From positions 13,183,468 through 13,247,467 of the forward strand of contig CM046847.1 in assembly GCA_025618425.1 (NCBI GenBank): a DNA stretch of 64,000 bases, given 5' to 3'. Below the pieces are notes generated by a model. That model saw only the letters and a program-made list of their open reading frames with translations, was not told where the DNA came from and did not search any database. Below, piece after piece: positions 20,684-27,399 of the stretch. Source of the stretch: Heliocidaris tuberculata. Lineage: Eukaryota; Echinodermata; Echinoidea; Camarodonta; Echinometridae. A program made the translations under genes and the position numbers. Position 1 is the stretch's first letter. Every line of letters starts with the position of its first letter.

Positions 20684-21802
20684 CTCATTGCTTTCCTCTC
20701 TTTCTTCTCCATATTCGCATCCTTTAAATGAAGTACATGTAAATCCATTTTAATATCTACATCATTGTTTTTTTTTGTTTTGTGTTTTTTATTATTTTGT
20801 TTTTATAACAAAAGAGGGACGACTTTGCCAGTGGACGATAACGAGTGGTACTGCTAACCCGGATTCCTACGCATCATTCGCAGACTACAAGGCCACGTTG
20901 ACCAGAGATTGTCAGCCCGGTGAGCCTGGCGAACTCGTATGGACGGTGCCGATGGACGCCCCTGATCTACTCTACTACCACGTAAGATGATTGGTTGTAA
21001 GAAAAAAAAAAATCATTCGATAACGAGAAGGGCGTGAACGTCGTACTTTAACACAGATTTAACGCCCTCTTAACATTTTTATTTGAAACGTTTTAAAATT
21101 AAAGTGGGCGATGGCATTATTATTGTCAGTTGTTGTCAAGTCGGCAGTTCATCATTTATGCGTTGTCTTAATTTGCACGAAATCAAATATTAAGGGTGCT
21201 TTTTATTACAAAAAAACCCTCCTTGAAATGCCATATATAGATATTTTACCAAGAAACCTTGAAATGGTTCATAATCAAAATGATTTTTCATGATCTACAT
21301 TTTCCTTGTTTTTGTGTTAAATAAGGGTTATTATTGAGAGAAAAAAAAATCTACTCGTTTTCTGCGAAAGAGGTGGTAATTTTGAAATCGTGGAGCAGGC
21401 ATGTACCACACTTTATATACAGAGTGAACACCCTTGATTCCCTATAGGCTATAGCTCAAGACTAATTGTTATCTTCCATATCTGAATTCACAGTGTTTCA
21501 CCCATCGCTTCCTCGGCTGGAAAATCCATCTGGTGGATGGCGATGAAAACATGACGCCACCGACCACGGATAAAGGTACCACAACGACGATGACTACGAC
21601 AATGACTACGACAATGAATACCATAACAGTTCAAATCATTACTGTTGCGACATTTTTCCTCGCTCCAGCGCTGCTTTGTCAGTCGGCTGGTGGTTTCGCA
21701 AAGAAGCATAATAACTCCATGGTTTCTCTGAATAAAACCATTGGTGTAAGGGAACAAAATCCCTGGAGGGGGAGGGGAAGCTTTGAAAATTTGTTTTATT
21801 GA
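5521..21802 (+). CDS. Gene A: Skeletor-like DM13-DM13-DOMON-cupredoxin protein, 15 coding exons
   Basis: The coding exons are 5521-5569, 6548-6697, 7729-7801, 8450-8558, 10184-10355, 12411-12486, 12927-13173, 14076-14312, 15769-15907, 16488-16601, 17471-17683, 18361-18554, 19428-19455, 20815-20981 and 21494-21802. They join with GT/AG borders and compatible phases into 2277 nt, or 758 residues plus stop. The order is signal peptide (1-23), DM13 (about 26-128), DM13 (about 129-245), Pro/Thr linker (about 250-292), DOMON (293-455), cupredoxin-like region (456-675), Thr-rich stalk, and a hydrophobic segment (700-718). From family knowledge, DM13 and DOMON domains occur together in animal Skeletor-type proteins and are thought to take part in extracellular electron transfer. 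The product is probably secreted and membrane-anchored; substrate and partners are unknown. The first half differs clearly from B and C, while the second half is nearly identical to B. UTRs were not resolved. Confidence 0.88.
6196..6425. repeat. AT-rich trinucleotide repeat (AAT/GAT) in intron 1 of gene A
   Basis: Imperfect ATA/ATG/AAC trinucleotides; the rest of intron 1 is AT-rich without recognised elements. Confidence 0.85.
6548..6697 (+). CDS. Gene A exon 2: signal cleavage site and start of first DM13
   Basis: The acceptor is TCCTAG|TG and the donor CCAG|GTAGAT, phase 1 on both sides. It encodes LAYHAEAQTEYHGKLVGSF and onward to FSYDGTAPG, the opening of DM13. It is 18 nt longer than exon 2 of B and C; the extra codons encode HAEAQT, which contain the cleavage site. 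The intron begins at once with a GAT-rich microsatellite. Confidence 0.85.
6700..6825. repeat. (GAT)n microsatellite directly after exon 2 donor, gene A
   Basis: GATGATGATATT units begin at intron base +3. Confidence 0.9.
7135..7670. repeat. Trinucleotide repeat block in intron 2 of gene A
   Basis: Runs of TAT, TAG, CAT, GCA and AAT trinucleotides. B (24213-24860) and C (41268-42010) carry similar blocks in the same intron. Confidence 0.9.
7729..7801 (+). CDS. Gene A exon 3: first DM13, middle
   Basis: The exon of 73 nt runs between ATAG|AT and GAAG|GTAGGA. In the spliced frame it reads DAFLWGGETGSPSSNGYIIP then DETGR. It matches exon 6, the same part of the second DM13, in length and phase. 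Another reading frame is also open here but does not fit the splice phase. Confidence 0.85.
8450..8558 (+). CDS. Gene A exon 4: first DM13, C-terminal part with conserved Cys
   Basis: The exon lies between TCAAAG|C and GCT|GTAAAT. It encodes a strand-rich stretch ending LAWISVWCRQFA. Cys123, in the WC pair, corresponds to the nearly invariant DM13 cysteine for which a redox role has been proposed. The intron begins phase 0. Confidence 0.87.
8869..9006. mobile_element. Inverted-repeat MITE (GGGGAGCGTTTCATCAAG family)
   Basis: The left end GGGGAGCGTTTCATCAAGTG pairs with the right end (CTTGATGAAACGCTTCCC). The interior has CTCTCAGCCAATCAGGTGCA. Other copies: 15511-15649 and 32471-32609. Confidence 0.75.
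9091..9116 (+). repeat. Interstitial telomeric repeat (TTAGGG)n
   Basis: About four GGGTTA units in intron 4 of gene A, followed by a TG-rich tract. Confidence 0.85.
9185..9475 (+). mobile_element. Dispersed element with TCATCGGTTATGCGG repeats
   Basis: It carries several copies of GGTCATCGGTTATGCGG-type words and the 20-bp perfect palindrome AACCGATGACGTCATCGGTT. Both ends run into TG repeats. A reverse-complement copy lies at 23103-23400. Confidence 0.7.
9775..9950. repeat. Homopolymer-rich stretch (C and A runs)
   Basis: C10, C8 and A-rich runs in intron 4 of gene A. The open frames there are compositional. Confidence 0.8.
10184..10355 (+). CDS. Gene A exon 5: start of second DM13
   Basis: The acceptor is CACAG|GCC and the donor CCAG|GTAAGA. 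It encodes ANFGQVIFPSPFVPPS and ends FENLQYDGTGPG, the same closing pattern as exon 2 (FSYDGTAPG). Exit phase is 1, as for exon 2. Confidence 0.88.
10525..12380. other. Intron 5 of gene A: repeat-rich, no extra exon seen
   Basis: G12 and C10 tracts beside words such as GGGGCGTAGATAG and CCCCCTAGATACGTCACTG (10525-10620, 10930-10950, 12007-12020, 12243-12275) mark pieces of the same repeat family as 1339-1563. A (TA)n-(CA)n-(TA)n tract spans 11853-11986. The remainder is AT-rich without recognised content. Confidence 0.6.
12411..12486 (+). CDS. Gene A exon 6: second DM13, middle
   Basis: The exon has 76 nt, with TTTCAG|AT and GAAG|GTAGGA borders. It encodes DAYFWVGEGDTPSYDKDYRI then PDENGR, the DM13 D-A-Y-F-W signature. 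Confidence 0.9.
12927..13173 (+). CDS. Gene A exon 7: end of second DM13 and Pro/Thr linker
   Basis: The acceptor is TTATAG|T, not the later TTGCAG, because only the first keeps the frame; it gives S-L-Q-K-L-S, parallel to S-M-V-K-L-G of exon 4. Cys242 (GLWC) sits at the same place as Cys123 of the first DM13. After DFGHVDIP the sequence becomes a Pro-rich then Thr-rich linker, likely extended and O-glycosylated. The donor is CACG|GTAAGA. Confidence 0.87.
13950..14030 (-). mobile_element. tRNA-derived SINE remnant
   Basis: AAGGATCGAACCAGGGACCT contains the reverse complement of a canonical B box (GGTTCGATCC). The matching intron of B (30735-30810) keeps only a degraded form. Confidence 0.45.
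14076..14312 (+). CDS. Gene A exon 8: DOMON domain, first half
   Basis: The phase 0 exon of 79 codons runs between TATCAG|AGG and CTCAG|GTAAGC. It encodes a beta-rich region with SWYIDGTDIVIRL, MYSAFGVSGSS and QMMGGDVVVTF, typical of DOMON. Met343/Met344 lie where cytochrome DOMON domains have the haem Met ligand; this is inference by position. A differs here from B and C at several codons (EEG for EVG, QMMG for QMLG, IDDNGF for ISDNGV). Confidence 0.9.
14330..14700 (+). repeat. Minisatellite of GAAGGTACGTTA units, gene A intron 8
   Basis: Imperfect 16-18 bp units, such as TATGAAGGTACGTTA, start about 20 bp after the DOMON exon donor. Some units read GAAGGTAAGTTA, a strong splice-donor match. 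Confidence 0.92.
15188..15510. mobile_element. MITE with GGTGTTTCATAAAGCTGTTC ends
   Basis: The left GGGTGTTTCATAAAGCTGTT pairs with AACAGCTTTATGAAACACCC at the right. A copy lies at 32149-32470 in gene B. Confidence 0.75.
15511..15649. mobile_element. Inverted-repeat MITE abutting the preceding one
   Basis: GGGGAGCGTTTCATCAAGTG pairs with CACTTGATGAAACGCTCCCC, a perfect match over 20 bp. Its duplicate in gene B is at 32471-32609. Confidence 0.8.
15769..15907 (+). CDS. Gene A exon 9: DOMON domain, Cys-rich middle
   Basis: TTCCCAG|TGC to CGTG|GTAAAT. It encodes CSPQNGAGACPDLIASDSAY and, later, GVTHIVYRRPLAAR. The two Cys may pair with each other or with Cys297. Confidence 0.9.
16261..16470 (+). 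mobile_element. 5'-truncated LINE 3' end, gene A intron 9
   Basis: It matches, in the opposite orientation, the 3' UTR end of the LINE at 58818-60947 (for example CTCGCCCCAAGCTTTTGCTT). It ends in an ATTGAA-type short tail repeat. It is absent from the same intron of gene C. Confidence 0.8.
16488..16601 (+). CDS. Gene A exon 10: end of DOMON
   Basis: TTTCAG|AT to CCTG|GTAAGA. It encodes TYVIWARGLINADGRVAYHS; His449 in VAYHS is a possible second haem ligand by analogy with other DOMON domains. A LINE 3' end lies directly upstream in the intron, ending about 17 nt before the acceptor. Confidence 0.9.
17471..17683 (+). CDS. Gene A exon 11: start of C-terminal region
   Basis: CATACCAG|CC to CACGG|GTAATT. 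It encodes NLQINFGQASSTCPPLGD, an acidic QEEEGW stretch and TGGQKGYNYITG. N-F-G-Q echoes the start of the second DM13. The last part probably begins the cupredoxin-like fold. Confidence 0.88.
17903..18133. repeat. (CAT)n microsatellite in intron 11, gene A
   Basis: ATC runs with interruptions. Counterparts lie at 35248-35484 (B) and 52755-52970 (C). Confidence 0.93.
18361..18554 (+). CDS. Gene A exon 12: cupredoxin-like core with candidate copper His
   Basis: GTGTAG|GA to CAGCAG|GTAAGT. It encodes GWGIAWFINGLLIPELTLTR and YTFLVSGGDDPTFSANYHPF. His570 in NYHPFYI is positioned like the first His ligand of a cupredoxin. Confidence 0.9.
18682..18930. repeat. (TA)n plus 12-bp TAGTGTTAGATA tandem repeat, gene A intron 12
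   Basis: TA repeat at 18682-18746 and TAGTGTTAGA units at about 18845-18930. B carries the same at 36031-36110 and 36202-36285. Confidence 0.88.
19207..19354. mobile_element. Inverted-repeat element with GGGCCCCGTTTCAT ends
   Basis: GGGCCCCGTTTCATAAAACT at the left and AAGTTTAATGAAACAGGGCCC-type sequence at the right are inverted copies. The interior CTCTCAGTCAATCAGATGCA resembles the GGGGAGCG MITE family. Copy in B: 36566-36710. Confidence 0.7.
19428..19455 (+). CDS. Gene A exon 13: 28-nt microexon
   Basis: TTAAAAG|GAC to GAAG|GTAAGG. It encodes DITIYSGPE plus one base, phase 0 to phase 1. It is kept with the same length and phase in B (36786-36813) and C (55534-55561), which supports it being real despite its size. 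Confidence 0.85.
19620..20048. mobile_element. TTAA-flanked MITE with CCCTTTCA ends
   Basis: TTAA (19616-19619) then CCCTTTCAAGAT at the left; TCCTGAAAGGG then TTAA (20049-20052) at the right. CCC-starting ends and TTAA borders fit a piggyBac-type non-autonomous element. Copy in B: 36983-37412. Confidence 0.65.
20567..20655. repeat. Perfect 30-bp stem hairpin in intron 13, gene A
   Basis: The arms 20567-20596 and 20626-20655 are exact reverse complements (core AAGAGAAGTAAATAAAACTC), with a 29-nt loop and TA repeats on both sides. Duplicate in B: 37919-38007. Confidence 0.85.
20815..20981 (+). CDS. Gene A exon 14: cupredoxin-like region
   Basis: CAAAAG|AG to CCAC|GTAAGA. It encodes EGRLCQWTITSGTANPDSYA and ends LVWTVPMDAPDLLYYH. 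Choosing the AG at 20813-20814 rather than the next one keeps the frame (Glu-Gly). Confidence 0.88.
21494..21802 (+). CDS. Gene A exon 15: C-x2-H motif, Thr stalk, hydrophobic C-terminus, stop
   Basis: The acceptor is TTCACAG|TGT. Joined to exon 14 it gives YYHCFTHRFLGWKI: Cys657-x2-His660, resembling plastocyanin C-x2-H-x4-M, but with Trp where Met would be. A Thr/Met-repeat stalk and a hydrophobic stretch (about 700-718) follow, then AKKHNN and a tail ending at TGA 21800. Compared with gene C, the second half of the hydrophobic segment appears shifted by a 1-nt deletion. Confidence 0.85.
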   Translation, partial: CFTHRFLGWKIHLVDGDENMTPPTTDKGTTTTMTTTMTTTMNTITVQIITVATFFLAPALLCQSAGGFAKKHNNSMVSLNKTIGVREQNPWRGRGSFENLFY

Positions 21803-22104
21803 AAATGTAAATCTCTTCGTCAAAAAATTTTCTCTTCATCAAAAAGATATTAGAAAGGATATGAAAACTGAAATATACCATCTCACTGCCCGAATATGAG
21901 GTTGCGCTTGCCCAAATATTGGTAATTTCTAAATTTTCGGGGGAGAGGCGCAGGCCCGCTGCCCCACCTCATACACCTATGAATGAAACTAACAGCTGTC
22001 ATATATCTTTGGCAGAGTGACTGGAGCCCTTTTTAAAAGTTCACCTATATTTTTGTTATATGATGCAGGGATTTCCCCATTCCATATAAACATAGAATGG
22101 GGAA

Positions 22105-22755
22105 AAAACAAACATTTTATGTATGTTTCTGACCATTTAGTCAACCCAGGGTAAATCTTCCTAGACACTCTTATTGTCAACCCAGAGTTGTCTTTGTGTC
22201 CATTAAGTCAACTCAGGGTATATAACAATTCCTACTGTCTATATCACAGGCATCCACAAATACGAGTCTGGGTTGACAACAAATTAAAACATCTGAGACA
22301 CGTGTGATATAAACAGTTGGAATTGTTATCTACCCTGGGTTGACTAAATAGCCACAAAAATTACTCTGGGTTGACAAACTAAAATACAGACAGTAGGAAT
22401 TGTTATCTACCCTGGGTTGGCTAAATGACCATTAAAAAAACCCCTCTGGGTTGACAACAAACTAAAACACGTCTAGGATGCCTGTGATATAGAGAGTAGA
22501 AATTGTTGTCTACTCTGGGTTGACTTAATGGACACAAAGAAAACTCTGGGTTGACAATAAACTAAAGTGTCTAGGATAATTGTGATATAGGCAGTTGGGA
22601 TTCTTATCTACCCTGGGTAGACTAAATGGCCACAAATACTACTCTGGGTTGACAATAAATTAAAACATCTGGGACACCTGTGATATAAATAGTTGGAAGT
22701 GTTATCTACCCTGGGTTTACTAAATGGCCAGAAACATACCTAAAATGTTTGTTCC
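22105..22755. mobile_element. Foldback element with internal ~120-bp tandem units
   Basis: AAACATTTTATGTATGTTTC at the left and its near reverse complement GAAACATACCTAAAATGTTT at the right form the ends. Between them are repeated CTGGGTTGACAA...GTGATAT...GTTATCTACCC units, the first in inverted orientation. A second copy in the B-C spacer spans 39433-40084. Confidence 0.75.
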
Positions 22756-23102
22756 CTAATCGACCCGGTGTTGATCTACCCGGGGGGGGGGGGGGGGGGG
22801 GGTAGACTCTCAAGTAGGTATTTCCATTGCTGCATATAGCTATATATATATATATATATATTATGTTTGTTCTCGACAAATTTGCAATGACGACTGATGG
22901 TAGATTTAAAATGCCGCTTGCCCTCTTTTGGGAAAATTAAGCAGAACTAGTTGTTTAAACAAAATCATTCAACGGTTTTGATAAGCAAATATGAAAATAT
23001 ATTGATTTAATGACGAAGAGAGTTGAGAGGAACTGGGTTTTGATTAACAGAAGGAATCGTAACCTACTCACACAACAATAATACACACACACACACACAC
23101 AC

Positions 23103-23400
23103 ACACCCATACCTGTGCGCGCATAATAACCGATGACATCTTTTACAACCTAGAATTTGACCGCATAACCGATGACCTGTTTGTGTAGAATTCAACCGCA
23201 TAACCGATGACCCGTCTGAAATGTTTCTATACAACCGACGACTTGTTCGCGTAACACTAACTGATGACCTACCCCTATATGCAAAAGCATGTAATTTGGG
23301 TCTAACTGCGCAGGTCTGCCAACCGATGACGTCATCGGTTCGCTGAGTGTCATCGGTCCGAATGTAAAGTTCATGCCTATGTCATCGCTTTAAATGGGCG
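23103..23400 (-). mobile_element. Palindrome-bearing element, inverted copy of 9185-9475
   Basis: Contains ACCGATGACGTCATCGGT and several CCGCATAACCGATGAC words. It is flanked on both sides by CAACAATAATACACACAC, and is absent from the otherwise matching spacer before gene C (about 40500). Confidence 0.8.
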
Positions 23401-23406
23401 CACATA

Positions 23407-23448
<42 letters not shown>

Positions 23449-23454
23449 ACAATA

Positions 23455-23538
<84 letters not shown>
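23401..23538. repeat. (CA)n(TA)n microsatellite before gene B exon 2
   Basis: CA/CG runs followed by a TA run. The C counterpart is a TA run at about 40513-40564. Confidence 0.9.
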
Positions 23539-23545
<7 letters not shown>

Positions 23546-23585
23546 ATTCCTCTCCCCCTTTCTCTCTCCCTCTCCATGAACTTAG

Positions 23586-23717
23586 TGGCTTACGAGTATC
23601 ACGGCAAACTTGTCGGCTCCTTTACGTCCACCATACACAGTGTTCAGGGCACGGTTTATGCAGAAGATGATTCAACGCTACGAATCATTGGATTCTCATA
23701 CGACGGAACTGCACCAG
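23586..23717 (+). CDS. Gene B exon 2: start of first DM13, shortened
   Basis: ACTTAG|TG to CCAG|GTAAAT, phase 1 both sides. It reads AYEYHGKLVGSFTSTIHS, and lacks the six codons (HAEAQT) that hold the signal cleavage site in gene A. It is nearly identical to gene C exon 2. Confidence 0.83.
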
Positions 23718-26235
23718 GTAAATAATGATGCTGATGCTGACAATAACGACGGTGATGATTTTTCAAAATGATGTTGACATTGACGATAATACAGATGATT
23801 GATAACATTGATGATAATTTGAAGAGATGATGATGATGATCATGATGATGGTGATGAAGTTGATTCTGATTATGATGTTGAATAAGAGCTTCATTGTCAA
23901 ATAGATATTTTGCGTGAAGAAAAAAGTGATGAATAGAATTGAATTATTCAGGATGACTTAACTTCTGTGATAATCGGGCCAGTGCATATTATGCATGTAT
24001 GAGATACTTCCTCGATTTTGTATTCTTTTTTTCATCTTCAAATGCTACCTTGCCGTTCGTTATTTTAATGAGATTTTTAAGGTGACTGCACATAATTGTT
24101 TGTAGCATATGCTTGGAACTATGTAACTTGATACCGAAATGTTGTATCATCTTTTTATACACCTCAGCTACAGCTGAAAATAAGGAACGTCCCAGATCTA
24201 GGGCTTATTTCGATATAATAATAATGATAATATTTTAGTAATAGTGATGATAATAATAATGATGATGACGACGATGATGATGATGGTGATAGTAATAATG
24301 ATAATGCTAATAATATTAATAATACTATTAATAATTATAATGATAATGATAATAATGATAGTAATAATAATTACAATAATAGTAATAATGATATTAATAC
24401 TACTACTACTACTACTACTGCTTCTAATAATAATAATAATAATCATAATAATGATAATGATAATGGTAATGATAACGATGCAAATTATAATAATGAAAAT
24501 AATAACAATGATGATGATGATGATGATGATGATAATAATGACAATGATAATCATAATAATGATGAATTATAACGATAATGTTACAAATATTAATAGTAAT
24601 AAGAATTATAAAAATATTGATGATGATGATGATGACAATAATAATAATAATTATGAAACGAACAATAAGAAGAAAACAGATGACCCTAGATTTCTGGATG
24701 AAGTCTGGTTCCTGTTTTATCTACCACCTGACCATTATGTTGTGGACGTAGCAATAATAAATATAATAATAACAGAGGTAGTAGTAGTATCAGTGGCAGT
24801 AGTAGTAGTAGTAGTGACAGTAGTAGCCGTAGAAAGAGTATTAGTAGTATTCCGTAGTAATGATAATGATATAATTATTCACTATGTCTCCCATTTGTTT
24901 TGACCATTTCATCTTATGATCATGAATAGATGCGTTCCTATGGGGAGGAGAGACGGGCTTACCATCCACAAATGGTTTCATCATCCCAGATGAAAACGGA
25001 AGGTATTGTCTTCATATCTCTGTCTTTTTTAAACATTTTATTTATTGATTCATTTTTACCCCGTTTTCCTTCCTTTCTATTTCTTCAAATGTGTATCTTT
25101 CTCCCATCATGTTTTTATTAGTCTTCTTTTCTCTCTATTTTTCATCTCTCCCAATCTATTTCAACCTGTCTTCCTCTTTCAATCTTAGCCTGTTTTCCTT
25201 CCCTTTTGTCTTTCCGCTAGCACCTAGATGATGGCTAGAAAGTAAAGAAAAGAAGTGGGGTTATCAAACTCACTACCAAAATAGTGATATTTTTCATCAT
25301 TTGACAACAGTAAGATTGTCCAAAGTTAGCGGGACACAAACTTGCCCCCCAAATGCTGGTCAAGTGTTCTTTTACTTAGAAATACTGAAGTAAAGAAAAA
25401 AATTAGTGTAGAAAGTTTGAAACGTTTTCATATATTTTTTATTTTACCAAGTTATATTTCAAGCAGCTGAAACATTACTTGAAGAGAATTATCTAACATC
25501 GTGTACAACTGAAATGTTTTTGGCCAATGAGTTTTGACGACGAGATGTTTTTATTTTTCATGTTTTTTGTTTTTTCAAAGCGTGGTTAAATTGGGTTTTT
25601 ACTCCAACGTGGACATCACGGTGACTCTCCCGTCGGGAAAGACCGTATCGAACCTCGCCTGGATCTCGGTCTGGTGTAGGCAATTTGCTGTAAATATATC
25701 TACGTTATTTCTATCAAAAGAAATTTCTTTCCATGGTTCTTTGATTCTGAGCACTATATAGGTCCTATATATATCACACCTCTCCCTCTCTCCTCCCTCG
25801 GTCCCCTACTCCTATCACTCCCCTCCTTCCCACTCCCCTCCCTTCCCCTCCCTTCCCCTCCCTTCCCCTCCCTTCCCCTCCCTTCCCCTCCCTTCCCCTC
25901 CCTTCCCCTCCCCCTTCCCACCTTACTCCCTCCTGTTCCCCCCTTTTTAAACATAAATATTCAACCTAAAATAAACGCAACATACACTTGTAAGAATTAA
26001 CTTGTGTACCTCATTTGTATTTATATTTGTATTATTATTATTATTTTTTTTTTTTTTTTTGCATTGGATTCGATCATAATCCCAAAGGAAATCTTCACAG
26101 TGTCTGTTGAGCAGTGGAGAAAAATATATACCTTCTACGAACAGAACTTCTCAGATTTAAAAAAAAGAGCTAACTATTATAATAATAATACTTCGGCGCT
26201 TAGAAACATTGTATTAAGCGCAATATAAATGTTAT

Positions 26236-26267
<32 letters not shown>

Positions 26268-27358
26268 ACAATTGTAATATTTTTCCGTTGGTTTACAGGC
26301 TAATTTTGGGCAAGTCGTATTTCCTTCAGCTTTTGTCCCTCCTTCCCCATACCATATTGGGCGTCTTGGGTTCTCTCCACCCGTCCACGGAACATCGGCT
26401 ACAGGTGTGGTGGTACTCGACCCTAAGCGAATAAGATTTCAAAACCTCCACTACGATGGACGCGGTCCGGGTAAGATTATAAACTGGGTGAATTGATTGC
26501 CTCATCTTTTTGAATACAATTCGATAGGCTCATTTAGGTTATGAGTAATAATTTTTAATAATGTTGTATAAAAACTATACTTACTGATCGAGGATTCGCC
26601 AAACATACGCGGTGATTCGGAAGCGTCGTCAATTGTTCGTGGGAGTCGTTTTTAGTTCGGCCTGCATTTAAAAAAAATTGAAATTTAATGCAAACGTTCT
26701 CAGCATCCTGGGTCGTGATTTGCTCATGATTTGCTCTCGAAAATGTCTAAAAAGCTTCCTCATATGCGGACAACCTACTAACAACGTGCGTGATGTTCGC
26801 AAAATCTTCGTGAAACCCCAGACAGATTCCGACAGTTTGGAGAATGTCTCTCGCATATCCCGTGAAAGTAGCAAAGTTCGTCGGATCATTTCTCGACCTA
26901 TTCACGAAGTGTGTTCGCGTACTTCTTGAGAACAGATGACTTCGCCAAAGAAGCAAACGCGAGCCTTACACGTCGAGGCCCACTGTTAATTCGCCTACCG
27001 TTCGCGACAATTAATTTGCGAATGTAACGAAGTATTCCCGAACTATTCGCGAGCAACACACGAACCAAAACTGACTCTTACACGAATGTTTAGCAAAGGT
27101 TTTGCTCACAGGACATTCTCACGGATTTCGTGCGAAGTTCTCAAATACTTAAATGCACTTTACAGTATTATTTATTAAGTTGGACTTTGCCATTTTTTAG
27201 ACATTCGCATTCTTTGCGAATAGTTCGCGTGCCCAGTGAAAACCCATCTTAAGAATGCTGGTTTTCTTCCTGGTTGATAAAGAACTAATTGACTGATTGA
27301 CTGATCTATTGATTGATTACTTGGGGAATATCAGAATTATTTAATTGAATGAATGATT

Positions 27359-27399
<41 letters not shown>

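Larger units (their letters stand above)
21803..23585. other. A-B spacer, no signal-peptide exon recognised
   Basis: It holds a foldback element (22105-22755), a G21 run (22782-22802), a stretch also present before C and at 61.5 kb (22860-23065), an inserted element (23103-23400) and CA/TA repeats (23401-23538). I searched for an ATG with a hydrophobic run and a phase 1 donor and found none. Confidence 0.6.

Noticed and set aside
21111..21293. Open frame starting MALLLSVVV as a possible signal exon for the next gene
   Set aside because: The ATG and hydrophobic stretch are not conserved in gene C (near 56710), and no suitable phase 1 donor follows.
24198..24903. Long Ile/Met-rich open frames on both strands
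   Set aside because: They come from AAT/GAT trinucleotide repeats in intron 2 of gene B; the same applies to 41253-42057 in gene C.
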